Notes under the pieces: generated by a model
Databases searched by the model: none
The model's input: only the letters and a program-made list of their open reading frames with translations
Told to the model about the DNA's origin: nothing
DNA from: Bacteriovoracaceae bacterium
Lineage (GTDB): Bacteria > Bdellovibrionota > Bacteriovoracia > Bacteriovoracales > Bacteriovoracaceae
Direction of reading: 5' to 3'
DNA length: 10,062 bases
Assembly: GCA_023146355.1 (NCBI GenBank)
Contig: JAGLCH010000151.1
Coordinates: 1 to 10,062 of the forward strand
Position numbers and translations under genes: made by a program
Part shown: positions 1-6,001 of the stretch, in pieces
Layout: each line of letters starts with the position of its first letter
Position numbering within the stretch: position 1 is the stretch's first letter

Positions 1-36
1 GCTTTTATGTGCGTTTCAGTGTGTTTCGTTGTCCTT

Positions 37-64
37 TTGCAGAGTTGGCCTCATCTGCTATAAT
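37..64 (+). promoter_or_regulatory. Sigma70-type promoter with extended -10 for the ssb-like gene
   Basis: A -35-like TTGCAG (37-42) is followed after 16 bases by a perfect TATAAT (59-64), preceded by TGC, which makes an extended -10 (TGnTATAAT). Transcription would start near 71, giving a leader of about 20 bases that contains the GAGGGGTGGG ribosome site before the ATG at 90. This supports 90 as the start rather than the in-frame ATG at position 9, which lies upstream of the promoter. Confidence 0.65.
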
Positions 65-89
65 TAAAAAATATTTTAGAGGGGTGGGA

Positions 90-416
90 ATGATTAATCT
101 TGATGGTGATACAGTAGTAATTGGAAATGTTGGTGCTGCCATGGATATGTCTTACAATAAAAGTGGAACTGCATATGCTTCTTTTTCTTTTGCAGTAAAT
201 CGCTGGGATTTTAATGCAAAGAAGAGCACAACCACATGGTTTCCCTGCCGAGCAATTGGAAAAATTGCTAATTCCATTGATCGTGACCTTAAAAAGGGGA
301 CGCGGGCAATTCTAAAACTGCGCTATGAAAATGAGGGGCCAAAAGAACACTTCTTCCGCGTAATTGGCTATGAGCAAACGATTAAGGAAAATGTTATTAT
401 TGATCTTGGTGATTAA
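90..416 (+). CDS. Single-stranded DNA-binding protein-like OB-fold protein (short)
   Basis: The 108-residue product resembles the OB-fold core of bacterial SSB: an N-terminal VVIGNVG strand (residues 9-15), SGTAYASFSFAVNR (25-38, matching the SGTAVANFSLATN region of SSB), a TTTWFPCRAIGKIAN segment (48-61, like the TEWHRVVAFGKLA region) and a DLKKG turn (66-70, like YLKKG). Family knowledge: SSB binds ssDNA as a tetramer and recruits partners through an acidic tail ending in DDDIPF. Here the protein stops right after the OB fold with IIDLGD, so the partner-binding tail is missing; it is probably a paralogue rather than the main replicative SSB, which is an inference. The ATG at 90 was chosen because of the ribosome site GAGGGGTGGG and the promoter at 37-64. 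Its stop codon overlaps that of the convergent gene by four bases. Confidence 0.72.
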   Translation: MINLDGDTVVIGNVGAAMDMSYNKSGTAYASFSFAVNRWDFNAKKSTTTWFPCRAIGKIANSIDRDLKKGTRAILKLRYENEGPKEHFFRVIGYEQTIKENVIIDLGD

Positions 417-1375
417 ATTCTAGCAACTGCCAAAAAAACACTATGAAGTGCAACCACTATTGAATAAAAAAGTGGTAATGCCATTTTTTTTCTACCAAAT
501 ACTCTAAGTCCTATTGAATTGTTATGGCAGACATCTGTGCAGTCCATGCAAAGTGTACAGCGAATGTCTGGGACCCCTTTTTTTAGTTGTAGTGGTGATA
601 GTGCACCATACTTGCACTTTAATGTGCAGACGCCGCAGCCATCACAGCTCTTATCTATCTTAATTTTAAATGGATGAAATTTTCCAGTAACATTAGTGAC
701 AAGTCCTATGGGACAGAAATAGGTACAGTGGATCATCTTCCCATAGCGGTATGAGAGCAAAAAAAATAATGCACTTATACCAATGAAAGAAATTATCGCC
801 GAATGGGCGACAGCTACTTCAAAGTACAGCTTTAAAATAAGGGGGATGGTTATAGAAAGTAGAAGAGTAACTAGTCTTATATAGCGAAACCAACTGGGAG
901 TAGGACGTTTTTTTTTATTTTTATTTGCCAACAAATTATCTATGGCCCCTGCATAGCATAGGTGGCTACACCAGCTGGAACCCACAAGCAACATTGTGCT
1001 TGCCAGGAGAGTCAGCATGAAAAAACCTGACCCTCTAAAAATTGGCCCCGATATAATTAATGTTGGAACTGGATAATGTAGATTTCCAGTCTGCAAGAAG
1101 ATGCCCCATCCTAAGAGTCCAAGAAGTAGCTGTGAGAAAAAGATGACACTAAATAATGTCCATATCGTGTTTCTGACTTTTGATCGTGAGTTAGTTCCTA
1201 AGAAAATATAGGTCAATATAAAACTGTAGAGCGCATGGAGAGCTATTTGGACTAATCCATATTGCCCAAGAAAACGAGTTCCTAGTAGCATCGGAAAACT
1301 AGGTACCGTTGCCACTATAAATAACAGCGTTATTGTTATCGCCGATGAAATTAATGCTGAGATAAGAATGGGCAT
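413..1375 (-). CDS. Membrane-bound 2x[4Fe-4S] ferredoxin-type protein (NapH/NosR/CcoG-like)
   Basis: This 320-residue protein has about six or seven hydrophobic segments (near residues 4-24, 38-60, 70-92, 115-135, 165-185, 190-210 and 298-318). Two CxxxC motifs sit at the ends of membrane segments (C136/C140 in SSWCSHLC, and C217/C221 in HCTYFCPIG), as in the NapH/NosR group. A cytoplasmic-type ferredoxin domain follows with two 4Fe-4S clusters: C244, C247, C250, C254 and C273, C276, C279, C283. Such proteins pass electrons from or to quinol, or take part in cofactor assembly. No partner reductase (Nap, Nos, Cco) is nearby, so its substrate is unknown. It starts one base after the stop codon of the upstream TfoX-like gene, so the two are probably translationally coupled. 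Only a weak AGG precedes the ATG. No terminator is evident downstream, where it meets the convergent ssb-like gene. Confidence 0.75.
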   Translation of the reverse strand: MPILISALISSAITITLLFIVATVPSFPMLLGTRFLGQYGLVQIALHALYSFILTYIFLGTNSRSKVRNTIWTLFSVIFFSQLLLGLLGWGIFLQTGNLHYPVPTLIISGPIFRGSGFFMLTLLASTMLLVGSSWCSHLCYAGAIDNLLANKNKKKRPTPSWFRYIRLVTLLLSITIPLILKLYFEVAVAHSAIISFIGISALFFLLSYRYGKMIHCTYFCPIGLVTNVTGKFHPFKIKIDKSCDGCGVCTLKCKYGALSPLQLKKGVPDIRCTLCMDCTDVCHNNSIGLRVFGRKKMALPLFYSIVVALHSVFLAVARI

Positions 1376-1376
1376 T

Positions 1377-1814
1377 TTACCTGTTTTTTATAAAACTAAA
1401 TAATGTGTGGATGATTCCTTTCTTCTTTTGTGGAAGCTTCGCTTCCTTTATTTTCTTTTGAGTTTGAGTCTTTTTTTTCTTCTTTTTTCTTATCCTATTT
1501 TTGATTTTTGGACGTTGTATTAACTCAATGACTTGTTCAATAGCAGGAATAAGTTTGTTTTTTTTCTTGTTAAAAGATGCAGGGAGCAGATACCAGTCAT
1601 CCATCGGGTTTTCATCGAGAACCCACTGAGTAACAATTGGCCTTAGCATAGGTAGGTCATTTAGTGCAGTGACTTTAATGGCAACCCTTTCATCAGTGAT
1701 AACAATGATAGGAAGTTCTTTGTAATAAATTGCATCTTTTCCATAGACTTTTCTACAAGAAATTCCATCAAAATGAGATGTTATTTTAGTGATAAATTGA
1801 TAAAGCTCGCTCAC
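1377..1814 (-). CDS. TfoX N-terminal domain-like protein with lysine-rich tail
   Basis: The 145-residue product begins with about 100 residues that look like the TfoX-N domain: a helix, then ISCRKVYGKDAIYYKELPI (18-36, matching the RKMFGGYGIY-type motif), a strand pair with DERVAIKV (41-48) and a closing MDDWYLLPASF (71-81). The tail (about 104-132) is very rich in lysine, including a run of six, and is followed by a short hydrophobic end. TfoX-N proteins are mostly uncharacterised; full TfoX regulates competence, but the C-terminal TfoX domain is absent here, so a competence role should not be assumed. The basic tail might bind nucleic acid or acidic membrane lipid (inference). The start is GTG at 1814, with AAAAGGAGAG just upstream. 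The gene forms an operon with the downstream ferredoxin-type gene. Confidence 0.6.
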   Translation of the reverse strand: MSELYQFITKITSHFDGISCRKVYGKDAIYYKELPIIVITDERVAIKVTALNDLPMLRPIVTQWVLDENPMDDWYLLPASFNKKKNKLIPAIEQVIELIQRPKIKNRIRKKKKKKTQTQKKIKEAKLPQKKKGIIHTLFSFIKNR

Positions 1815-1835
1815 GGCCTCTCCTTTTGAAGTTAT

Positions 1836-1863
1836 AGTCTACCCTAAGTTTATTTATAATCAA
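1836..1863 (-). promoter_or_regulatory. Possible promoter for the tfoX-like / Fe-S operon
   Basis: On the minus strand TTGATT (1863-1858) is followed after 16 bases by TAGACT (1841-1836). A TATAAC at 1836-1831 is an alternative -10, with a poor spacer of 21 bases to this -35. It sits between the terminator of the upstream coiled-coil gene (1891-1914) and the GTG start at 1814, which is where a promoter is expected. Confidence 0.4.
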
Positions 1864-1890
1864 TTGTGCTGTGAGTTGCTTGTAGGTAAT

Positions 1891-1914
1891 AAAAAAGGAG
1901 GCCATTTGACCTCC
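1891..1914 (-). terminator. Intrinsic terminator of the coiled-coil gene
   Basis: On the minus strand a GGAGG / CCTCC stem (1914-1910 with 1901-1897), extendable across one mismatch, is followed directly by six T residues (1896-1891). It lies about 30 bases after the stop codon of the coiled-coil gene and separates it from the next unit on the same strand. Confidence 0.75.
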
Positions 1915-1945
1915 CTTAGATATTTAAAATTTCCTTTTCCTCAAA

Positions 1946-2680
1946 TTAGTGTGCCAGACAGACTTGGAGCGCTCTTCTCTTTGCCTGTAGATTTCGTTGT
2001 ACTCTCTCTCTTCTTAACTCAAGGCTTTGTAATTTTTCCTGTACTACACTTCTTCTTTGGCGAAGCTCACGGATTTCATAACGATTATCTTCAACTTCAT
2101 CTAGCTTTCGCTCTAATCTGTGCAGTCTTCTTATTTTTTGGTCTTCAAGTGAGTCAAAGTTTTCAACAACTCTCTTTACCTCTTGAATACGGTTCCTGTG
2201 TCCTACGATCTGATTCTTCTTTTTTGTAACTTTCCTTGCTTGTTTTTTCCACTTGATTTTCGCTATGCCTCTTTTAATGACTGTTGTGAACTTTACTTTT
2301 ATTGATCTATATTTTTTTCTAAGTCTTTCTGCCTCTTCCTCCATTGGTGGAAGTTGGACTTTGATTCGTGAGATCGATTGGCGGTTGTCTCTGATGATCT
2401 CGGGAGCTCTGTTATTTGTATCTCTTAACTTTCTGAGCGAAGACTTCGCTGATCTAACATCTCTCTGTGCACTGTTAATTTCTGATTGTAGGTTTGAGAT
2501 CTTGCTACTTAAATTTCTAATTCTTGAATTCTTATTACTAATTTGAACTGAAAGACCACTTAGAACCTCTTGCTTTTGTTTCACAGCTCTTTTCTCAGGC
2601 CTACATTCGGCGGCAAGCGCTGTTGTTAAAAGTGTTGCTAATGTTACTGTTGTGACTAGCGCATACGTTAATTTTGACAT
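1946..2680 (-). CDS. Exported basic coiled-coil protein, unknown function
   Basis: The 244-residue protein starts with a Sec-type signal peptide: Lys3, a hydrophobic core from about residue 5 to 22 and an ALA-A cleavage site near residue 23. It is not a lipoprotein, because glutamate precedes C26 and spoils the lipobox. Nearly all the rest is predicted alpha-helical coiled coil, with heptad-like runs of Leu/Ile and many Arg, Lys, Glu and Gln, broken near residues 91-112 (NNRAPEI and QLPPMEE). Only two cysteines remain after cleavage, C26 and C241, one at each end, so they may pair within or between chains. The likely site is the periplasm. I do not recognise a family; long helical periplasmic proteins can be structural or bind peptidoglycan or nucleic acid, but nothing here decides. 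The ATG has a good ribosome site (AGGAAGGGAG). Confidence 0.7.
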   Translation of the reverse strand: MSKLTYALVTTVTLATLLTTALAAECRPEKRAVKQKQEVLSGLSVQISNKNSRIRNLSSKISNLQSEINSAQRDVRSAKSSLRKLRDTNNRAPEIIRDNRQSISRIKVQLPPMEEEAERLRKKYRSIKVKFTTVIKRGIAKIKWKKQARKVTKKKNQIVGHRNRIQEVKRVVENFDSLEDQKIRRLHRLERKLDEVEDNRYEIRELRQRRSVVQEKLQSLELRRERVQRNLQAKRRALQVCLAH

Positions 2681-3005
2681 AGATGTTCTCCCTTCCTGTT
2701 TCTAAAGCTTATCCCCATCATGGATCAATTGTTTTGATATAAACTCTAATACAAATGCTGTGCCAGTTTTTACTTTCGGGTAACATGCCGATATTACAGT
2801 GTTTTGTGTCTGGTTAACAATTGTCGTTTATGCACCAGTTTCAGTTTGGCACCACGTACCTAGTGTCACACGATGGGCGCTATGCGTCAGAGGTCATGAC
2901 TGTAAATTAGATTTATCATAAGTCGCACTAGCTGTGGGCCCGCTCTAAAGTGGCGAAATAGTAAGCATTTTTGACATCTTTCGCTTTCAGGGATACACAA
3001 TTCCT
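2681..3005. other. Noncoding intergenic region, 325 bases
   Basis: The two flanking genes diverge from here. No open frame longer than about 30 codons with a ribosome site is visible, and I find no tRNA, rRNA, tmRNA, RNase P or SRP RNA signature. It holds a perfect TTGACA (2971-2976) close to the grpB-like start and a GTCATGAC palindrome (2893-2900), likely chance. The region must carry the promoters of both neighbours, but I cannot place the coiled-coil promoter with confidence. Base composition looks less AT-skewed than the neighbouring intergenic DNA. Confidence 0.5.
2971..2999 (+). promoter_or_regulatory. Tentative promoter for the grpB-like operon
   Basis: A perfect -35 hexamer TTGACA (2971-2976) is followed by weak -10 candidates: GATACA (2992-2997, 15-base spacer) or TACACA (2994-2999, 17-base spacer). 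Either would start transcription very near the ATG at 3006, giving an almost leaderless message. The upstream CAGGGA (2989-2994) could not then serve as a ribosome site. Treat as a candidate only. Confidence 0.3.
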
Positions 3006-3518
3006 ATGACTACTAAAAAGAAAATGACCCTCGAGGCAAGCTCCCCACTGTGGGAAGATGTTTATGGAATTGAGAAGGGAAGAATTGCCAAAATTCTTCG
3101 CAGTAATTTTATTGCGTGTTATCACATCGGCTCTACTGCAGTTCCCGCAGTGAAAGCGCGCCCCATTATTGATATGCTTTGTGTGGTTCACACCATGAAA
3201 GGGATTACCCTATTTAACAATGAATTTGAACAATTTGGTTTTGTTCAGTCAGATATGTTTCAAGGGAAGAAACGACTCTTTTATATTCACTCTGCAAAAG
3301 ATGGGACTCCACTTTGTTATCTTCACATCATTGAAAAAACGAGTGCCATTATTGGCGAGTATCTTGATTTTATTCGGCATCTTGGTGGGAGTAGTGAATT
3401 GGCATCCGAGTACGATCAAATTCGCGATCGTCTTTTAGAGCAGCATGGCGACTTTAATGAAGAGTACAGTGCTGGAAAAAGTATATTTTTTAAAAAAGTG
3501 CAGAGCACTTGCAAATAA
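3006..3518 (+). CDS. GrpB/UPF0157 family predicted nucleotidyltransferase-fold protein
   Basis: The 170-residue length and motifs match the GrpB (UPF0157) family. The signature is HIGSTAVPAVKARPIIDML (residues 40-58), equivalent to the usual HxGSTaVPGLaAKPIIDi, with the expected GS and the aspartate D57 of the nucleotidyltransferase fold. A mid region with YLHII (residues 104-108) and a C-terminal YSAGKSIFFKKV (155-166) also fit. The family belongs to the polymerase-beta-like nucleotidyltransferase superfamily; its substrate is generally unknown. In some proteins it is fused to CoaE, but here it stands alone. It leads an operon: yajQ starts 13 bases after its stop codon. The start at 3006 is taken as the first in-frame ATG; a second ATG at 3024 is possible and neither has a strong ribosome site at ideal spacing. 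Confidence 0.82.
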   Translation: MTTKKKMTLEASSPLWEDVYGIEKGRIAKILRSNFIACYHIGSTAVPAVKARPIIDMLCVVHTMKGITLFNNEFEQFGFVQSDMFQGKKRLFYIHSAKDGTPLCYLHIIEKTSAIIGEYLDFIRHLGGSSELASEYDQIRDRLLEQHGDFNEEYSAGKSIFFKKVQSTCK

Positions 3519-3531
3519 CCAAGGAGAGAAA

Positions 3532-4020
3532 ATGCCTTCATTTGATCTAATTTCTAAGATGGACACTGGTGAACTTAAGAATGCTATGAACATGGCGGTT
3601 AAGCTAATTGGCAGCCGTTATGACTTTAAAGGTTCTAAAATCACAATTGATTTTAAAAATGAGAAAGAGATAGAGCTTCGTGCAGAAGACGATTATAAAA
3701 TGGGTGCGGCCCTCGATATCTTTTATAGTAGTATGGTTAAACGCGGGCTAGGCCTTAGGGGGGTTGAGCCTCAAGATGTTGAACCAAGTGGAAATCAGAT
3801 GCTCAAGCAACTGATTCTTGTTAAGGCAGGAATTGATAAAGAGCAGGCGAAGATTATCAATAAGCTTATCAAGGGATCTGGAATTAAGGTCTCATCTCAA
3901 TATCTTGATGAAAAAGTTCGCGTAACGGGAAAAAAAATTGATGACCTCCAAAAAGTTTATCAAATGCTTAAAGGTCATGACGACGTTAAAGTAGATCTTC
4001 AAATGGAAAATATGAAATAA
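3532..4020 (+). CDS. yajQ: YajQ family (UPF0234) nucleotide-binding protein
   Basis: The 162-residue product starts MPSFDLISKMD and carries STRYDFKG-like SRYDFKGSK (residues 33-41), a central GLGLRGVEP stretch (76-84), AKIINKLIKGSGIKVSSQ (105-122) and QKVYQMLKG (144-152), all hallmarks of YajQ. The length matches E. coli YajQ (about 163). The protein has two ferredoxin-like folds; family members bind nucleic acid or nucleotides, and Xanthomonas and Pseudomonas homologues bind cyclic di-GMP. The ATG at 3532 follows AAGGAGAG at ideal spacing. The reading frame is open further upstream into the grpB-like gene, but that part is not family sequence. truA follows two bases after the stop codon. Confidence 0.92.
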   Translation: MPSFDLISKMDTGELKNAMNMAVKLIGSRYDFKGSKITIDFKNEKEIELRAEDDYKMGAALDIFYSSMVKRGLGLRGVEPQDVEPSGNQMLKQLILVKAGIDKEQAKIINKLIKGSGIKVSSQYLDEKVRVTGKKIDDLQKVYQMLKGHDDVKVDLQMENMK

Positions 4021-4022
4021 TT

Positions 4023-4802
4023 TTGAAACACTCCGGGCAATATTATTATCTCATTAGACTGCAGTTTCTTGGCTTCCGCTTTCACGGTTGGCAAAAGCAA
4101 ACGGGTTTGAAAACAGTTCAAGAGATGGTGGACAAGTCCCTTTTTTATATCTTTGGGCATACAAATTTTAAAACTCTCGGTTCTGGTAGAACAGATGCTC
4201 TTGTTTCTGCTAACTCCTTTGCCTGTCAGCTTTTTTCTTGGGAGAAATTAGATCCAGAAAAACTTTGTTGCGATCTCAATTCTAAATTTCCTCCTGATAT
4301 TGAAGCTTTGAGTGTTGAAGAGGTTGGTTCTGATTTCGAGATAATCAGTGGATCAAAGCTTAAGACGTACCGTTATTTTTTTTCCTTTGGAGAGAAAAAT
4401 CACCCTTTTTGTGCTCCAATTATGGCCCATAGAACTGAGAAACTCGATATAGAGTTGATGAAACAAGGGGCAAAACTATTTGAGGGAACGCACAACTTTT
4501 ATAGTTACTGTCACAGACCTAACCCTAATAAGAATTTTAAACGTGAAATTTCTAAGAGTGAAGTCTTAGTCAATGATATCTACTCGGCCAATTTTTTTCC
4601 AGAAATGTCATACTATTTTGAGGTATGTGGCAGTGGCTTCATGAGGCATCAGGTACGGCTAATGATGGGCACTCTTTTTAATGTTGGTCTGGGGTTAATC
4701 TCACTTAGTGAGCTTAAGGCGTCTCTAGAAGATGGAAAAGCAGAACCTATTGGGTTTATTGCACCATCCTCAGGGCTAATGCTGGCAGATATTCAGTTTT
4801 AA
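4023..4802 (+). CDS. truA: tRNA pseudouridine synthase A-like (TruA), TTG start
   Basis: This 259-residue protein has the TruA order of motifs: an N-terminal strand with FHGWQKQTG (20-28), the catalytic loop GSGRTDA (53-59) containing the essential aspartate (D58), KTYRYFFSF (114-122, the conserved KxYxY), FEGTHNFYSYC (154-164, like FEGTHDFSAF), GSGFMRHQVRLMMGTL (203-218) and a C-terminal APSSGLMLADIQF (247-259). TruA makes pseudouridine at tRNA positions 38-40 in the anticodon arm. The residues right after the catalytic Asp-Ala read LVSANSF rather than the usual GVHALGQV, a marked change in a well-conserved loop. The start is TTG at 4023, two bases after the yajQ stop codon, because the homology extends to the extreme N terminus and no ATG precedes residue 36; initiation probably relies on coupling to yajQ. 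Confidence 0.85.
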   Translation: MKHSGQYYYLIRLQFLGFRFHGWQKQTGLKTVQEMVDKSLFYIFGHTNFKTLGSGRTDALVSANSFACQLFSWEKLDPEKLCCDLNSKFPPDIEALSVEEVGSDFEIISGSKLKTYRYFFSFGEKNHPFCAPIMAHRTEKLDIELMKQGAKLFEGTHNFYSYCHRPNPNKNFKREISKSEVLVNDIYSANFFPEMSYYFEVCGSGFMRHQVRLMMGTLFNVGLGLISLSELKASLEDGKAEPIGFIAPSSGLMLADIQF

Positions 4803-4810
4803 TCTAACTT

Positions 4811-4853
4811 TTGTCAAAGGTATTCTTTGATTGTAGAGTATTGTTAATATAAT
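4811..4853 (+). promoter_or_regulatory. Promoter region of the FKBP gene
   Basis: Two overlapping options are visible. TATAAT at 4848-4853 pairs with TTGATT (4827-4832, 15-base spacer). Alternatively TTGTCA (4811-4816) pairs with TAGAGT (4834-4839, 17-base spacer). A small inverted repeat TCAAAG-5-CTTTGA (4814-4830) overlaps the -35 elements and could be an operator or chance. The gene is thus probably transcribed apart from truA. Confidence 0.5.
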
Positions 4854-4870
4854 TTTAAAAGAGAGGTATT

Positions 4871-5485
4871 ATGGAAACTCAAATGGATAAAGTAAGTTAC
4901 ATCATTGGACGTCAGATCGGTGGTGATTTTATGAATCAGGGAATCTCAATCAATCATGAGGTTTTCGCAACTGCACTTCACTCTGCAATGACAGGTGAAG
5001 AGAGTGCAATTTCTCAAGATGAGACTCAAGCGATTATGACTGCGTTCCAAATGGAAATGCAAGAAAAAACTCAAGCTCAGATGTCCGCAATGGGTGAAAT
5101 TAGCCTTAAAGAGGGCGCTGAATATCTAGCAAAAAATAAAGATGCAGAAGGCGTACAAGTAACTGCTTCTGGTCTTCAGTACAAAGTACTAGAAAACGGA
5201 GCTGGAAATACTCCATCCGCTGAATCAACTGTTGAAGTTCACTACGAAGGAAAGCTTCTTGATGGATCAATTTTTGACTCATCTTACCAGCGTAATGAAA
5301 CAACTTCATTTCCAGTAAATGGTGTTATTCCAGGTTGGACTGAAGCTCTTCAGCTTATGAAAGAGGGTGATGTTTGGGAAGTAACAATTCCATCAGACTT
5401 AGCTTATGGAGCAAATGGTGCAGGTCAAGCGATCGGGCCAAATGCTACATTGATCTTTAAAGTAGAGCTTGTAAGTATTAAATAG
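4871..5485 (+). CDS. FKBP-type peptidyl-prolyl cis-trans isomerase, FklB-like
   Basis: At 204 residues this matches the layout of E. coli FklB (206): an N-terminal helical dimerisation domain (1-80, with YIIGRQIGGDF), a linker, and a C-terminal FKBP domain (about 95-204). The active-site residues known from FKBP12 are present: Y125, F135-D136, F147, V152-I153, W156, Y179 and F196. It catalyses proline cis/trans isomerisation and acts as a folding helper. There is no signal peptide, so it is cytoplasmic, unlike FkpA. The ATG at 4871 follows AAAGAGAGG at good spacing. It is flanked by its own promoter and terminator and is therefore a single-gene unit. Confidence 0.9.
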   Translation: METQMDKVSYIIGRQIGGDFMNQGISINHEVFATALHSAMTGEESAISQDETQAIMTAFQMEMQEKTQAQMSAMGEISLKEGAEYLAKNKDAEGVQVTASGLQYKVLENGAGNTPSAESTVEVHYEGKLLDGSIFDSSYQRNETTSFPVNGVIPGWTEALQLMKEGDVWEVTIPSDLAYGANGAGQAIGPNATLIFKVELVSIK

Positions 5486-5490
5486 TTTGG

Positions 5491-5510
5491 GCCCCGAAAG
5501 GGGCTTTTTT
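5491..5510 (+). terminator. Intrinsic terminator of the FKBP gene
   Basis: GCCCC (5491-5495), a GAAA tetraloop and GGGGC (5500-5504) form a tight stem, followed by six T residues (5505-5510). It begins six bases after the stop codon. Confidence 0.92.
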
Positions 5511-5593
5511 CCCCTGCCTAAAAGTTAATTTTTTTTCACTCATAAATTCACCATTATCGGCCGAAATGTATTTTGAACCTTCAGGAGGATCAA

Positions 5594-6001
5594 ATGGGAT
5601 ATATTGAATGGAGCAGTTACTTAGAACTTGGAATTAAGGATGTTGATGACCAGCATCACAAATTGATTGATATCATTAATAAGCTATATGATGGGCTTTT
5701 TGAAGAGCACACCAAAGAGATTCAGCTTGAGGTTTTAAGTGGTCTGCTTAAGTATACTGAGGAGCATTTTAAGGATGAAGAGGAGCTATTAAGGGTTCAC
5801 AACTTTATTGACAACGAAGAGCATATAAAAAAACACAAAGAGTTTACCGATAAAATCATCTATTACCATGAATCAATTACAGCAGGAAAAATGGTAATGT
5901 CCTTGGATATTTTAAGTTACTTAACGGAATGGCTCACTGGGCACATTCAGGGAATTGATAAAGAGTACGTAGCTTTTCTGAAGAATAAAGGTGTAGTCTA
6001 A
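5594..6001 (+). CDS. Bacteriohemerythrin (single-domain hemerythrin)
   Basis: The 135-residue product is a stand-alone hemerythrin domain. The diiron ligand set is complete: H21 (in DDQH), H58 and E62 (in EEHFKDEE), H77 and H81 (in EEHIKKHKEF), and H117 with D122 (in GHIQGIDKEY). Such proteins bind O2 reversibly at a non-heme diiron site and serve as oxygen carriers, sensors or sinks; with no attached signalling domain, a carrier or scavenger role is more likely than a receptor role (inference). The ATG at 5594 has a perfect ribosome site, CAGGAGGATCAA. The N terminus (GYIEWSSYLELGI) is standard for the family, supporting this start. Its stop codon overlaps that of the convergent gene in the four bases CTAA. 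Confidence 0.93.
   Translation: MGYIEWSSYLELGIKDVDDQHHKLIDIINKLYDGLFEEHTKEIQLEVLSGLLKYTEEHFKDEEELLRVHNFIDNEEHIKKHKEFTDKIIYYHESITAGKMVMSLDILSYLTEWLTGHIQGIDKEYVAFLKNKGVV

Noticed and set aside
1864..2546. Plus-strand open frames opposite the coiled-coil gene (1864-2229 and 2253-2546)
   Set aside because: They are antisense to a gene with a signal peptide, ribosome site and terminator; their products are low-complexity Phe/Leu/Ser-rich, as expected from the complement of Lys/Glu/Arg-rich helices.
2928..3191. Minus-strand 87-aa open frame overlapping the start of the grpB-like gene
   Set aside because: It is antisense to a clear family member and has no recognisable domain or ribosome site.
5543..5567. 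Sigma28-like TAAA...GCCGAAAT upstream of the hemerythrin gene, and GCCGATAA at 6684-6677 (minus) upstream of the 220-aa gene
   Set aside because: The first has a 13-base spacer instead of 15 and mismatches; the second has the exact -10 box but no TAAA at the right distance. An 8-mer match is not surprising in a window of this size on two strands.
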